Source: Buddleja alternifolia (Eukaryota > Streptophyta > Magnoliopsida > Lamiales > Scrophulariaceae). Taken from it: a DNA stretch of 64,000 nt. Where the stretch lies: positions 6,201,246-6,265,245 of the forward strand of contig CM033402.1 in the NCBI GenBank assembly GCA_019426215.1, given 5' to 3'. Within the stretch, counting starts at the first letter, position 1. The number at the start of each line of letters is the position of its first letter. The notes beneath the pieces were generated by a model. The model saw nothing but the letters and a program-made list of their open reading frames with translations, had not been told where the DNA came from and did no database searches. Position numbers and translations under genes: made by a program. Shown one piece after another: positions 34,403 through 45,836 of this stretch.

Positions 34403-34936
34403 CGCTATGGTTAATATTGTATTGTTTCACACTAAATTTAGGTTTTTGGTTACGTACAAAAACGCTTCAAAATTAACAAAGGGTTTAAGGATACTTCAAC
34501 TGTAGGAATTTGCCTTTATTATCAATGAAATATTGCTTTCTTGGAAAAAAAGCCATCAAAACATTTGCATCCAATTTAAGTTTCCATTAACTACGGGACT
34601 CAGTCGCATAGTGAATGGGTGGCATAGTATTTTCTGTCTATATATGTGGCTGAAAAACATATTTAAGTTACTAATTTGAAAAGCGTGTAAATTACTTACT
34701 CGTTTTCAATAAAATTTGCAGTTTTTCTCTATCGGTTAAAACGTAATAAAATATGTTCGAAAGCATTAAACTGCTCGAGATCAATTAGTGTTCGACATGA
34801 TTAATTAGAATTCGTTCGAGTTTGATTGAGTAGCAATTGATTAGATTTAAATAATAAATATTTATCATAAACTTCTAATCTATCCAGGAAAGTGAAATCA
34901 TAAACCGAAAATTAGTTAGATAAGAATACTAGATAC
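34403..34936. other. upstream region of the p32-like gene
   Basis: Probable promoter region of the p32-like gene on the minus strand. GAGTTTGATTGAGTAGC-like decayed repeat text is seen near 34810. No gene supported. Confidence 0.4.
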
Positions 34937-35033
34937 CTCCATACGTGGTTTGCGGGTTATTGCGTATGGACAGGTTTGCTTTGCTGGGTGACTGGCGGAG
35001 ATTTACCCTGGGATTTCCAAAAAAAAAAAAAAA
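34937..35033 (+). mobile_element. short SINE-like retroposon with poly(A) tail
   Basis: GGTTTGCGGGTTATTGCGTA through GATTTACCCTGGGATTTCC ends in about fifteen A. Both sides carry ATACTAGATAC (34926-34936 and 35034-35044). The target duplication and tail mark a retroposed insertion. It lacks the A and B boxes, so it is a 5'-truncated copy. Confidence 0.75.
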
Positions 35034-35189
35034 ATACTAGATACTACTATAAGATAACGTTTGACTAAGGAAGAATTGCTTTTTTGGTACATTAAAGGGT
35101 CTTGTACGTTTTTTTTTCATACAAAAAAGAGTCCAATTGGCAATTTTGGTACACTCTGATAATAATTTGGCAATTACAGTACAAATTCA

Positions 35190-35510
35190 TTCCAGCCGTA
35201 TTCCTTCATCCAGGCATTGAAATGAGTTCATTCTTGTGCGGTTACAGAGTTTATATGAAAATCTACAATTTATGTGTTCAAATTGAAATACAAAAATGCA
35301 CGAAAAAGAGAGAAAAATGAGCCGGAAGCATAGACAAAGTCATTATTTTCTTTAAAAAATTGCTCTAATGTTTCCATTTTACTTGCCGTATTCGAAATGA
35401 GTCCATTCTTGTATGGTCACAAAATCTATATGAAGTTTACAATTTATATGTTAAAGTCGAAACCTAAAAATGCACAAAAAAGAAAGAAAAATGAGCCGAA
35501 AATAAAGAAA
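35190..35510 (-). repeat. ~185-bp tandem array, right arm (inverted)
   Basis: The reverse complement of this stretch repeats the unit of 31620-32040: CCGTATTCCTTCATCCAGGC at 35196 and TTGCCGTATTCGAAATGAGT at 35383, GAGCCGGAAGCATAGA / GAGCCGAAAATAAAGA, and TTACAATTTATATG. Two copies are seen, spaced about 175 bp. It lies outside the 5' end of the p32-like gene, facing the left arm. Confidence 0.75.
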
Positions 35511-36106
35511 AAATTATTATTTAATTAAATAAAGGATTTAAAAAAATACAAATAAAGAAATTTTTATTTTTAAAAAAATAAAAAATTGTGTTTTGTGCTA
35601 TTTTTTCTGAGTTCTGCCAAAACTAGTGATATTTTTGATTTTTTATTTAAATTTGTATTGTTTATTTAAATTTCCCCCGAGTTGAAAGACGAGGGGTTGG
35701 TTCAGTTAAATGTATGTACTGTTGGCCGTCAAACTTCGAAAAGAGAGATTCAACGAGAAATTTACAATGAATATATAGCAACAAATTTTCATCGTTTGGC
35801 ATTATTTTGCATGCTTAATTTGTTGTCAAAAGAGTTCTCTTCAATAGTAATTTTATCTTACTTTTGGTAGTTTTGAGGCATATAATTGCCAGTAGAAAAT
35901 TTTGCTGCAACAATATAAATTTGATTAGAATTAAGTTATCCATGAGATGTTCTTTATCATTACTAATATTTTTTCCAGAAAGTAAATATCTTTAAATTCA
36001 AACTAAACCATATGGATGAATAATCTTGGTCCATTGATAACAAAACAAAATTCTAGCCCCTGGGGCTATAAAACACTGTTTATTTTTTTTACTAATGTTT
36101 CAGCCG
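35511..36106. other. gene-free AT-rich spacer
   Basis: No coding sequence supported. It ends at AACGT (36107-36111), the target site used by the copia element. Confidence 0.4.
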
Positions 36107-36111
36107 AACGT

Positions 36112-36608
36112 TGTTGGATTTGGAATCCAATATATATATATATGGGTAATATGTGAAAGTCGTATATTAATAGTCATCATATAATTGAGCCAAGATTATG
36201 CGATCAATTAAGATATATGGTATTTTGGGTTCTAAAGCAATTAAAAAAAGTATGGGATTTTATGGAATATTATGTGTAAAAGCTAATTATTTTATTTCTT
36301 CTTTTATGATGGGCAATATTGGAAATAAGAATAATAACTTATTATAAAAGGATTGTGGTCCCCAAATCATACGTTTCATTCTATTCTTCTCTTACCCATC
36401 TTTAGAGAGAATTGAGAGACTCCAAGAGAAATTCAAAGAACTACGTAATGATTTGGAAGACCAACCACGAAGACTCAAGAATTCAAGAATTAATCTGATA
36501 TGGCTAATTAAGATACACTTCCGCTTTTCGTTCTTTGATTTTTTATGATTGAACATGAACGTTCTTGGGATTGGTGAAAGTTTTCACCGGTTAAATTAAG
36601 TTCCAACA
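36112..36608 (+). repeat. 5' LTR of copia element
   Basis: Ends CCAACA directly before the primer-binding site. It contains GAGAATTGAGAGACTCCAAG and a TTATAAAAGG promoter-like site near 36343. Confidence 0.9.
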
Positions 36609-36610
36609 AG

Positions 36611-36624
36611 TGGTATCAGAGTGG
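36611..36624 (+). other. copia primer-binding site
   Basis: TGGTATCAGAGTGG, complementary to the 3' end of initiator tRNA-Met, two bases after the 5' LTR. Confidence 0.85.
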
Positions 36625-37679
36625 ATCATGTTTAATCAATAAGAATCGTTATCTTTTTTTTTGTTTTTTGATGATTTGTATGTGGTGCTTGAATTTGATT
36701 ATTCCGAATATGGAAGAATTAAATTCAAGATCTATTTGGTTTTCTTTTTGCGGTTCTTCTTTGTATATTTCATATAAATCCATGTGAATTAAGAAGTTTT
36801 ATGATATGATTTACTTGTTTTGATGTGTTATATGGATTTATGAGGTTAAGGTTTTGATTTAGTTGAATAATTTTCGCAATTTTCGGACTTTATATGCGAA
36901 TTTTTTTTAGAAATTCGCATGGAGGCGCAGCTGAAATTAGGGTTTCAAAAAAAAAATTAGGAGTGCCACTGCGCGTCGGATCTGTGGTTGGCAGCATTCT
37001 CCGGGCCAAAATTGGGATTCAAATATTGGCTCAATTGTCTCTTTTGAGATATATAGCGTTTGAAGTTGATTTAATTGAAACAAGATGTTGCCAAAGTAAC
37101 CTCTCTTGTGGAGATTAACTCGATTTTGGATATTAAAAGGTTTTGTGTCTGCAATCCATGGGGTATTTGATCGGCCCAAAGAAAGGTCATTGCTTAATTG
37201 GGTTACATATGCACTTGTGGTAATAAATATGTGACCATTATTCGGTTTACAAGTGAACAATGGATTGGCCCAAAGGAAGATCAATTGTTTGACATGACTT
37301 ATCATCAATATTTGATTACGACAACAAGAATACAACTTACAAATTAATGTTTCTGTCCAAAGACTAAATGTTAGTGTTGTGCGCAGTATCTTGTGATGGA
37401 GTTTTTGCCCTTATTTGATATTATATGTTTTATGCTTCGGTACTTATGTGAGTTTGTTTTATTGTTTGTATGTTCTTTGTTCAGTTTCTAGTTCTGCTAC
37501 AAATATCTCTGCTAGTATAAATTTCATACGTATGTCGAATGGCAGGAATTTTAAGGCATAGTAAGAGAGTCTGTTGATAATGATCAGGATCAGGCTTCCA
37601 TACCTGACATTATTTAAGAAGCAATTCTGGATCAAGACAATATCAATCAACTCCATGTTCAGGTTGTTCCAAAAGAATA

Positions 37680-39383
37680 AACTCTACAACCTCAAGAATT
37701 AATGCCTTTAAGGAGATCCACTAGAGAGAGAAGGAACGTAATTCCAGATGATTATATTGTGTTTCTTCAAGAACATGATTTTGATATTGGAGTGATGGAA
37801 GATGATCCAATCAACTCACATTAAGCCATGGAAATTATTAACTCTCAAAAGTGGATCGATGCCATGAATGAAGAGATAAAGTCTATGATGGACAATGAAG
37901 TGCGAGACCTGGTTCCATTGCCGAAAGATGCGAAACCTATTGGTTGCAAATGGATGTTTAGGACCAAAAGGGATTCGAAAGGCAATGTGGAAAGGTACAA
38001 AGCACGTCTTGTTGCAAAGAGCTTTACACAGAAAGAAGGTATAGATTATAAAGAGACTTTCTCTCTGGTTTCATCCAAAGACTCTTTCAGGACAATAATG
38101 GCATTAGTGGCATATTTAGATCTTGAGTTACATCAGATGGATGTTAAGACTACGTTTCTCAATGGCGACATTGAAGAGACGAGTTATGTGGTGCAACCAG
38201 AAAACTTTGTATCGGGAGATTCAAATAAAATGGTTTGCAATTAAAGAAATCCATCTATGGGCTTAAGCAAGTGTCTTGTCAATGGCATCACAAGTTCCAT
38301 CAAGTTATCACCTCATTCGGTTTTGAGATGAATGTAGCAGATGATTGTGTGTACCACAAGTTCAGTGAGAGTAAGTATATTTTTTAGTCTCGTATGTCGA
38401 TGATATATTCCTTGCCATTAATGATATAGGTACTTTGTGTGAAACCAAGAAATTTCTAGCTAAGAACTTTGAGATGAAATATCTTGATGACGCCTCTTTT
38501 GTACTAAGGATCTAGATATACAGAGATCGCTCTAGGGGTATTCTTGGATTATCACAAAAGAGCTATATCGAGAAAGTTCTTCAAAGATTTGGCATGTAAG
38601 ATTGTAAACCAGAAGACACTCCTATTGCTATGGGAGATAAGTTCAGTCTAAGTCAATGCCCCAAGAATGACTTTGAAACTAAGGAAATGCAGAAGATTCC
38701 TTATGCTTTAGCTATAGGGAGTCTAATGTACGCTCAGGTATGTATGCATCCAGATATTGCATACATTGTTGGGATGTTAGGGAAATATTTAAGTAACCTA
38801 GGAATGGATCACTGAAAGCAGCCAAGTGAGTCATACGGTATTTACAAAGAACAAAGGGATACATGCTCACATATAGAAAATCAGATCAGTTGGAGATTAT
38901 ATGTTATTCTGATTCTGATTTAGCTGGATGCATTGATAGTAGAAAATCCACTTCGGGCTATGTCTACCTGTTTGCTGGAGGAGCCATATCATAGAAGAGT
39001 GCTAAACAAACACTCGTAGCCTCCTCCACCATGGCAGTGGATTTCATGGCGTGTTATGAGGCATCCAGTCATGGAATATGACTGAGGAATTTTGTCACTG
39101 GACTTCAAGTTTTGGATGGCATAGAAAGACCACTTAGAATACCTGTGACAATAGGTCCGCAGTGCTGTATTCTAACAACAATAGGAGCTCAACAAAGTCT
39201 AAACATATAGACATCAAGTTCCTAATTGTGAAATAAAGAGTTCAAAGTGGGCAGATGGCTATAGAACACATAGGTACAAACTCCATGGTTGCGGATCCGT
39301 TTACTAAAGGGTTACCACCAGAGGTCTTTCATGAGCACACTACTCATATGGGTGTGGTAGCACTTGAGGATATTCAGTTTTAG
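37680..39383 (+). pseudogene. copia pol remnant (RT and RNase H)
   Basis: Starts with the PLRRSTRERR block found just before copia RT. The RT reads WIDAMNEEIKSMMDNEVRDL, IGCKWMFRTKRDSKGN and HQMDVKTTFLNGDIEE in one frame (37828-38244), then breaks; LKKSIYGLKQ and the YVDDI-type region are frameshifted or stopped. Later parts read YIEKVLQRFGM, ALAIGSLMYAQVCMHPDIAY, SDSDLAGCIDSRKSTSGYVY (RNase H) and the usual end DPFTKGLPPEVFHEH to a stop at 39383. Several stops and frame changes make it non-functional. Confidence 0.9.
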
Positions 39384-39748
39384 TAGGAATGTGTGTCTTT
39401 TATTTGTTTTTGGGTGTAGACATTTGCATTTGGTTATTTGGTTTATAGTTATTTGGATTATGGTTTATGGATATTTTAGTTATTCCGGAATAAAAATTTA
39501 TGGTTTATGTTTATCTCACTAAGGTTTAAGGAAGGACAAGTTGAAAATATGCATGCTAGGATCGCATGGCATGTAATAGGTTTGGTCACAATTATATGTG
39601 ATGAAAGACGCTTTAATCCTATGTTGGTATCATTGATGGACCGGATTGTTTGGAAAATTGCTTAAGGTAATGATGATGCAATTTGGAGTACTCATAATAT
39701 TATTTAATACATGGTTATAAGGTGACACATATCATCCAAGTAGGAGAT

Positions 39749-40245
39749 TGATGGCTTTGGAATCCAGTATATATATATGCGCAATATGTGAAAGTCATGT
39801 ATTAATAGTCATCATATAATTGAGCCAAGATTATGTGATCAATTGAGATACATGGTATTTTGAGTTTTAAATCAATTAAGGAAAGTATGGAATTTTCTGG
39901 GATATTATGTGTAGAAGCCAATTATTTTGTTTCCTCTTTTATGATGGGCTAAATTGGAAATAATAATAATAACTTATTATAAAAGGGTTGTGGTTCTCAA
40001 ATCATACGTATCGTTCTATTCTTCTGTTCCCCATCTTCAGAGAGAATTGAGAGACTCCAAGAGAAACTCAAAGAACTACATAATGATTTGGAAGACCAAC
40101 CATGAAAACTCAAGAATTCAAGAATTAATCTGATATATGGCTGATTAAGGTATGCTTCCGCTTTTCGTTCTTTGATTCTTTATTATTGAGCATGAATGTT
40201 CTTGGGATTGGTGAAAGTTTTTACCGGTTAAATTAAGTTCCAACA
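39749..40245 (+). repeat. 3' LTR of copia element
   Basis: Preceded by the purine-rich AAGTAGGAGAT (39738-39748). Ends TTCCAACA followed by target duplication AACGT. Confidence 0.9.
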
Positions 40246-40250
40246 AACGT

Positions 40251-41800
40251 TTCTTATTATACTATGCGTTTATTAATTTCTACCTTTTTTCTCATATAAA
40301 AATGAGATTTTAATAATAATTATTTTATTTGTACCTTTCCTTATTCATATGATAGTGAGATTTTATAAGAATTTCTCTATTCCTTTTTTTTTTTTGATGA
40401 TGCAATATAAATACTATTAGTTATAATAGTGCAATATATCTATTATCCATATATATAGCCGAGCGGCTTCGATTACAGTTACATGAATTCGGCAAATATT
40501 AATTTTGGTAATTTTGATCTTTTAATTGTTGAGAAAAAAAAATTCATTGGTCAACTTCCATATTTTGATTTGGAATATCAGGATTTATCTCTTGTCTATA
40601 GGGATAATTATGAAGTTTTGGAGTACTACCATCTTACTTTATCTCATATTAGTATTTAGTTTTATCTCATATTGTGTGTTGTAATTTTATTTTATTTGGA
40701 AAATATTGCATGATATCTATAGTTCATTGGTAAAATTTTAGATAAATCACAAGTTGTCATTGCAAATTAATTCTTTATATTTTCCTTACATTTATTTCAA
40801 AAAATCAATATGTCATCAATTCCAAGGTTTTTCCAGGAGAAGTATTTACAAGGACCACATTGGTAATTCTCAGCTCCACCTGCACCATATGTTTTCACCT
40901 TTTCTAGCTAAATTCGATCGAGATATGTTCATATGTATTTGCTTGGATCTAAGTTTAATTATCCATGCATTTTACATATGAACTTATTGTTTCGCGTGAA
41001 AAACAGACTAGAATAAGGAGGGATTTCGAGTAGACGATCCCTGTCTCGCGATAATCTCAACTTAGAATTATTTATCGACCCCTGTCTAAATAGGCTACCG
41101 GTGGTCCTACGTCTTAAACGAAAAATTGATTAATGTATTCGAACTTCTCTTCATCTTCTTCGAGTGGACCGCAACGATTGAAAACTCAAGTCAAGTGTAC
41201 AAATCATCTCTCCGATACTTAAATCTGGATAAAAAGACAATTTATACCTCCGTAAAAGTCTCCAATTCTGAAAAGATTACAGATAACTGCAGATACATGC
41301 TTCGCAGCCGCATCCTAGCAATTCTCGATAAGCAACTATTACATTTATTCTACGGCTACTCCTAATTTATGCTAAGAGTTACTCCTACATTAAACTATGA
41401 ACTACTCCTAAGGCTAGGGCTAATTCTAAGAGAAATAAAATGTAGAAGTTTTTCTTCTGATGATCTGATCTCCTCTTCATGTCCGCGGCTCGTCTATATA
41501 TGGGTCTTTGAGGAACCCACGTTCCTTTTCTTCGGGAACCGCCTTCAACCGTCTTCAACTGCTCTTTAAAATAATTTCAAATTAGCGCGCCTCTGCAGAT
41601 GATTGGAAATTAGGTTCATTATGGACCTAATTTCTTTCTTTTCGAATGTCTACAATTCGGGCTATTGGGCCTTGTAATTTCGACAGCCCAACTTATTTGA
41701 TGGTGTGCTACTCGAGCACTCGCTCGAGCTGGAACTGAGCAACCTACTCGAGCTGAAATGGTCGGAGTGCTCGAGCACTTTTTATCGAGCACTTTTTATG
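40251..41800. other. gene-free spacer
   Basis: No coding region is supported. Short frames at 40754-40981, 41126-41365 and 41369-41569 lack signatures. GTCTATATATGGGTC near 41491 in front of a GGAACC-rich block suggests a decayed LTR promoter, but no ends could be found. Confidence 0.35.
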
Positions 41801-42420
41801 TTGGAAAAATTCTAGCGCGTAACGGACGGTGTTTATGAAGATGCAAAATGATAATGAAATGTCGAGGCAAGGGTTACCCTATTTCCTTAAGACAATATTG
41901 CCCCGCACTTGGTGGTCACGGACTACGGCAATTGTCTCCCAAGATACAACGACAAACGTCTCGAAAATAGTACCACTAAAAATATTCGAGCCTAGCGAAC
42001 AAAATACTTGTTCCAAACTCTCTCGATGGACATGTATGAATTAAATGCACATCTAAACATTTAATATGCAAACTTATTCTTACAATATTAAAATAATATT
42101 TAAGAATATTTAAAGTACTCAAATTAGTACTAAATAATTCTTAAAATAATATTTAAGAACTTCAAAAATATTTTAAATGCTCAATTTAGCATTTATAATA
42201 TTCAACACTATTCTTAAAATATTAAAATTAATATTTAAGAAATAAAAGAATATTCAAAGTACTCAAATTAGTACTATGAATAAAAGAAAGATGAGAAATG
42301 TGATATTGGTGTAAATAAATTCAAACTATGGGGCTATTTATAGAGAATGAAAGGTTTTGGGTCAACAAGTGTGACTTTTCGGATTTCTGCAGAAAGGCCC
42401 AAAGGTTGTGTCTTTTGGAC
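41801..42420 (-). mobile_element. possible decayed copia LTR
   Basis: Shares CTTAAGACAATATTGCCCCG and adjoining order of blocks with the LTR at 32535 (CTTCAAGACAATATTCGCCC). A minus-strand CTATAAATAG promoter-like site is at about 42333-42342. Starts TGTTGGAAAAATTC. The other end is unclear. Internal AGTACTCAAATTAGTACT occurs twice (about 42115, 42259). Confidence 0.35.
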
Positions 42421-44133
42421 AAAATGCCCCCTGATTGCACCTTTTCGGACTTTTCAAATTAGCCCCAAGAGTTGCAATTGTTCAAAACAACCCCTGACCT
42501 AAAAGACAAAAACCGCCTGACATGGTTATGATCCGGTGTGGCGGGTGCACCGTACACCCGCCTTTCAACCTATAACAAGCCATCTTTTCCGGGAAATGAT
42601 TAGGTGTGGGCGGTTGCACCATCCGGCTTGCAATTTCAGCCCTTATCTTTCCACATACTTTAATTTTGACCCCAAAACTTTGAATCGTGATTTATTAAGT
42701 CCTTTCAAATTGGTCCCTCAATTTTCCAATTTGAACATTTTAGACTACGAACTAAATGACTATTTCTTATACAACCGTGTCCGTCGATCGTATAATTGAG
42801 ATCATTTATTCGCCTTTGTTCACATCAATTATTGATTCCAATTACGAGAAACATTTTAAGTGATACACTTTGCTAATTAATTTCTCATTCACCCGAAATC
42901 GGATTTGAGTAATTAAATACTCTAAATTTATCTACTCAAAACGTAGATTAATTTAAGCCAAAGACACTCCACTCTCAACATGTGGAATTCACTTAAATCT
43001 CTAATAAAATCGCGCTAAATACAATTTACTCAATCAAGATTTCCAATATTTTATAGTGTAAACACTTATCTAGACCGAATTTAGCTAGAAAAAGTGAAAA
43101 CATATCTTTTCGTGAGAATTGAAAAAGGAAAATAAAATATAATAAGAAAAGGTTAGTCAGTTGTTCAAAGTAAACAATGACCACCCTAGATATAATAGTC
43201 TAACTTGGATATTTATGCGCTTTTCAAGAATTTATATTTTTCTTCAAGAAAATTGTTACGGCTCTCCCTTCCAAGCTTATTTATTACTGAAAAAAATATT
43301 TTCTTCAAGGTGGATGGAAAGTCCTTCGGTGGTGAGAATAAAAAGACAAGGTTAAAAAATGAACCGAGCTATTTAATTCGAGTTTGATCGTTAAAATCTC
43401 ATTTGATATCGGTTCGTTTAATATAACAAATTCGAACACCTTTTTTTTGTTCGATAAGATATGAAACTCGATTTGACCTCGAGCTCGTTCGATTAAAAAT
43501 CTTTAAGTATGTGTAAAATAATCAATCTACTTGAGCTCGACTCAATTAAAACTCGTTCGAGCTCGGCTCAACTAAAGATTAATCCAAGCTCAAACACAAA
43601 TTTTAAAAGGTCGATAAGAATTCTAACAAATTTGAACACTAAAATGTTCGGCTCGACTCGACTATTGAGATAAGAGTTTTTAAATTTGTGATATAATATA
43701 GGCACGTTCATTAACTAAGTTTAAAAGTATAAGTTCAATATAGTAGTGTTCATGGTTTGTAAAGGCTATGCGCCAACCGTTACGGTCAAATCTCGTTAAT
43801 CAAAGTATGTATTAGAGACTTAGAGTATGTATTAAACATTTCACGGAAAACTCTTACCTACCCAAATACCTACACCAAAACACAACAAAAAATATTTTAA
43901 AAAAATGGTTGAATCGCTTTTATATTGAATATATATTTTTTATTATTTTTTGTTGTATCTTGGTATAAATAATTGAGTCTCACACTGGGTGTATGTAAAA
44001 AATTTTCACGCCTCACCACTTCACTTTAACAACAAAAAACACCTCTAAAACCCTTTCTCTCACCTCCTCTCAAATCCCAAACCCTAACTCTCATTTTTTC
44101 TATCCACCCAACCCCAAACCACGATTATCAAGT
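42421..44133. other. gene-free spacer with decayed repeats
   Basis: No coding region supported. At 43360-43680 the text GAGCTCGTTCGATTAAAA and CTCGTTCGAGCTCGGCTCAA is a common plant dispersed repeat, also seen decayed at 17.2-17.5, 34.8 and 55.0-55.2 kb. From about 44030 CT-rich leader-like sequence with AAACCCTAACTCTC appears, in front of the small frame at 44134. Confidence 0.4.
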
Positions 44134-44253
44134 ATGGAAACTATCGTGTATGTTGTTGATATAGCAGCGGATGCTATCCATTTGGAAATTGCAGATTATT
44201 TCGGCCAACTTCGGTTCAACAAGATGTGGATGCGCCGGAGATACACACTCTGA
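44134..44253 (+). pseudogene. small coding-like fragment behind a gene-like leader
   Basis: ATG opens a 39-codon frame, METIVYVVDIAADAIHLEIA then DYFGQLRFNK, ending TGA at 44253. I do not recognise it. A CT-rich leader (ACCCTTTCTCTCACCTCC, CCAAACCCTAACTCTC) directly upstream looks like a real plant 5' untranslated region. A gypsy element is inserted 280 bp downstream, so it may be the stub of a disrupted gene. Confidence 0.35.
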
Positions 44254-44530
44254 GGTGTGAAAGCAAGACAAAAAAGTTTTTGTATTTTTTTTTTAAAAAA
44301 ATTTGGCTTAAAACCCTAACTTCATGTCGACTAATTATTTCGTGTTTTTAGTTTAATTTATGTTATTGTTGATATGAAGATTCTTGTATTGAGTGAATAT
44401 CCTGTTGATATAATGGTTTTTTTTTTCCAAATCTGTGTTTGTGTTTTTCTTTTAATTTCTTGTCTTTGATATAAAAATTCTATCTTGAGTGAATTTCTTG
44501 TTGATATACTGTTTTTTTTTTCCAGATTTA

Positions 44531-45294
44531 TGATATGACCTAAACTAACGGGAGATTACACAGAAGAAGCTCAGAGGATTAAACAGCCAACTCGATTTCC
44601 CGAAGAAAAGGGGGTGTGTGGTACTTTTTCGACAAGTCCCGCTAATAATTCCAAAGCCCCTACAACGACGACCTCCGACCCTAGATTCATGCCTAGTTTT
44701 ATTCCTATGAAACAGAGTGGCGCCTAGTCGTTGAGACCGTCAATTAATCCTGGAAAGCAACTGATAATTCACAATACACACACAGTCACAATGAAGAAGA
44801 AGAAGCCAAAATTGGTTCAAAAAAGTGCATAAATCATTTCTTTGATTTTCTGAGCATTTATATACTTGCAATGCGAAAAATTAAATGAAAAACAAAAGGA
44901 ATAATCGCCTAACAACTAAGCTATGAAAATGCCAAACGCGTGACCCCATGTCTGTTTTTGCTGAAATCTAACTAATCTTGCTAGAATGACATCAGCTATA
45001 CATCAGCTCAATTAATCCCCAAATTACTTTCTAATTGCAAACCCTAATTAACTAAAACAGAATGTAAAATGCGATATGATAAAATGCTGAAATTTGTCTT
45101 CTTTTCTTGACTTGGCGATGATATGGCAACTTCTTCCCAGTTGGACCGCTAATGAGTGTCCATGTGTCTGACCCCACTTCTTGACTTAAATGGCTGACTG
45201 GATAATAACTTTTTCCCACACTTTTACACCTGTATATTTATGTATAATATATATGTATTAAGATTTTATACCAAAAATAAAAAAGGTTATATCA
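44531..45294 (-). repeat. 3' LTR of gypsy element, with extra insert
   Basis: 764 bp against 625 bp for the partner. The surplus lies at about 44586-44742 and is described separately. The remainder aligns closely with the right LTR. Confidence 0.9.
44586..44742 (+). other. insert in gypsy 3' LTR with 47-codon open frame
   Basis: Absent from the other LTR, which reads GGATTAAACAAAAGAATTAA at this place. On the plus strand a frame runs 47 codons (TRFPEEKGVCGTFSTS, NNSKAPTTTTSDPR, FMPSFIPMKQSGA) to TAG. It starts directly after an AG. I do not recognise the peptide. It is more GC-rich than the LTR. A captured host exon or a filler insertion is possible. Confidence 0.5.
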
Positions 45295-45319
45295 TCACCC
45301 CTTCCCCCTAAAACAATCA

Positions 45320-45701
45320 TTGTCCTCAAGGATTGAAATAAGTAAATTGAAGCTGAAATTCATGCAAATCTTCCCAAGAACTATCTTCTTCAGCTGAGTT
45401 AAACCATTTGACCAACACTCGAGTGATGGCCCGATGATTCTTCTCAGCCAAACGCCTGCCAAGTATTTTTTTCAGGCTCAAGAACTAAGTGTTCTTGCGC
45501 AGTTAATGATATAGATAAGTTAGGGTGGCACTGATGTGAACCAATCTTTTTCTTCAATTGTGACACATGAAATGTATGGTGAGTTTTGCTGCTTTCAGGT
45601 AATTCTAAAGTGTAAGCCACTTTGCCAACTCTGTGTAATACCCTAAAAGGCCCAAAGTATCTTGGAGAAAATTTGTGATAAGTATGAGGTTTCAATGACA
45701 T
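45320..45701 (-). pseudogene. gypsy integrase C-terminus and chromodomain
   Basis: Reads YHKFSPRYFGPFRVLHRVGK and HHTFHVSQLKKKIG, the usual integrase C-terminal blocks. The chromodomain part (RAITRVLVKWFNSAEEDSSW then EDLHEFQLQF) is in another frame. The break is at a run of seven T on the plus strand (45466-45472), which fits a single-base slippage. The chromodomain places the element among the chromoviruses. Confidence 0.8.
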
Positions 45702-45836
45702 CTGTTTGTAAGGCTATAATTTGACAAAAACCCAATCACCAATATTGAACTCCCTTTTTGTTCTATGCTTATCTGTTTGTGATTTCATTTTGTTTTGAGT
45801 AATGAGGAGATGTTGTTTCAAAACTCTAATGGTAGA

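Larger units (their letters stand above)
36112..40245 (+). mobile_element. Ty1/copia retrotransposon, internally deleted
   Basis: Complete outer structure: LTRs at 36112-36608 and 39749-40245 (497 bp each, TGTTGGATTTGG / TGATGGCTTTGG to TTCCAACA), perfect 5-bp target duplication AACGT (36107-36111, 40246-40250), and a primer-binding site TGGTATCAGAGTGG at 36611 for initiator tRNA-Met. By eye the LTRs differ at roughly 8-10% of sites, mostly transitions, so the insertion is old. The body codes only for decayed reverse transcriptase and RNase H. Gag, protease and integrase are not recognisable, so it could not move on its own. Confidence 0.92.

Noticed and set aside
33975..34414. Two long plus-strand open frames (131 and 112 codons) over the p32-like gene
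   Set aside because: They are read from the 60-bp repeat on the opposite strand; the minus strand has the recognisable protein and phase-correct splicing.
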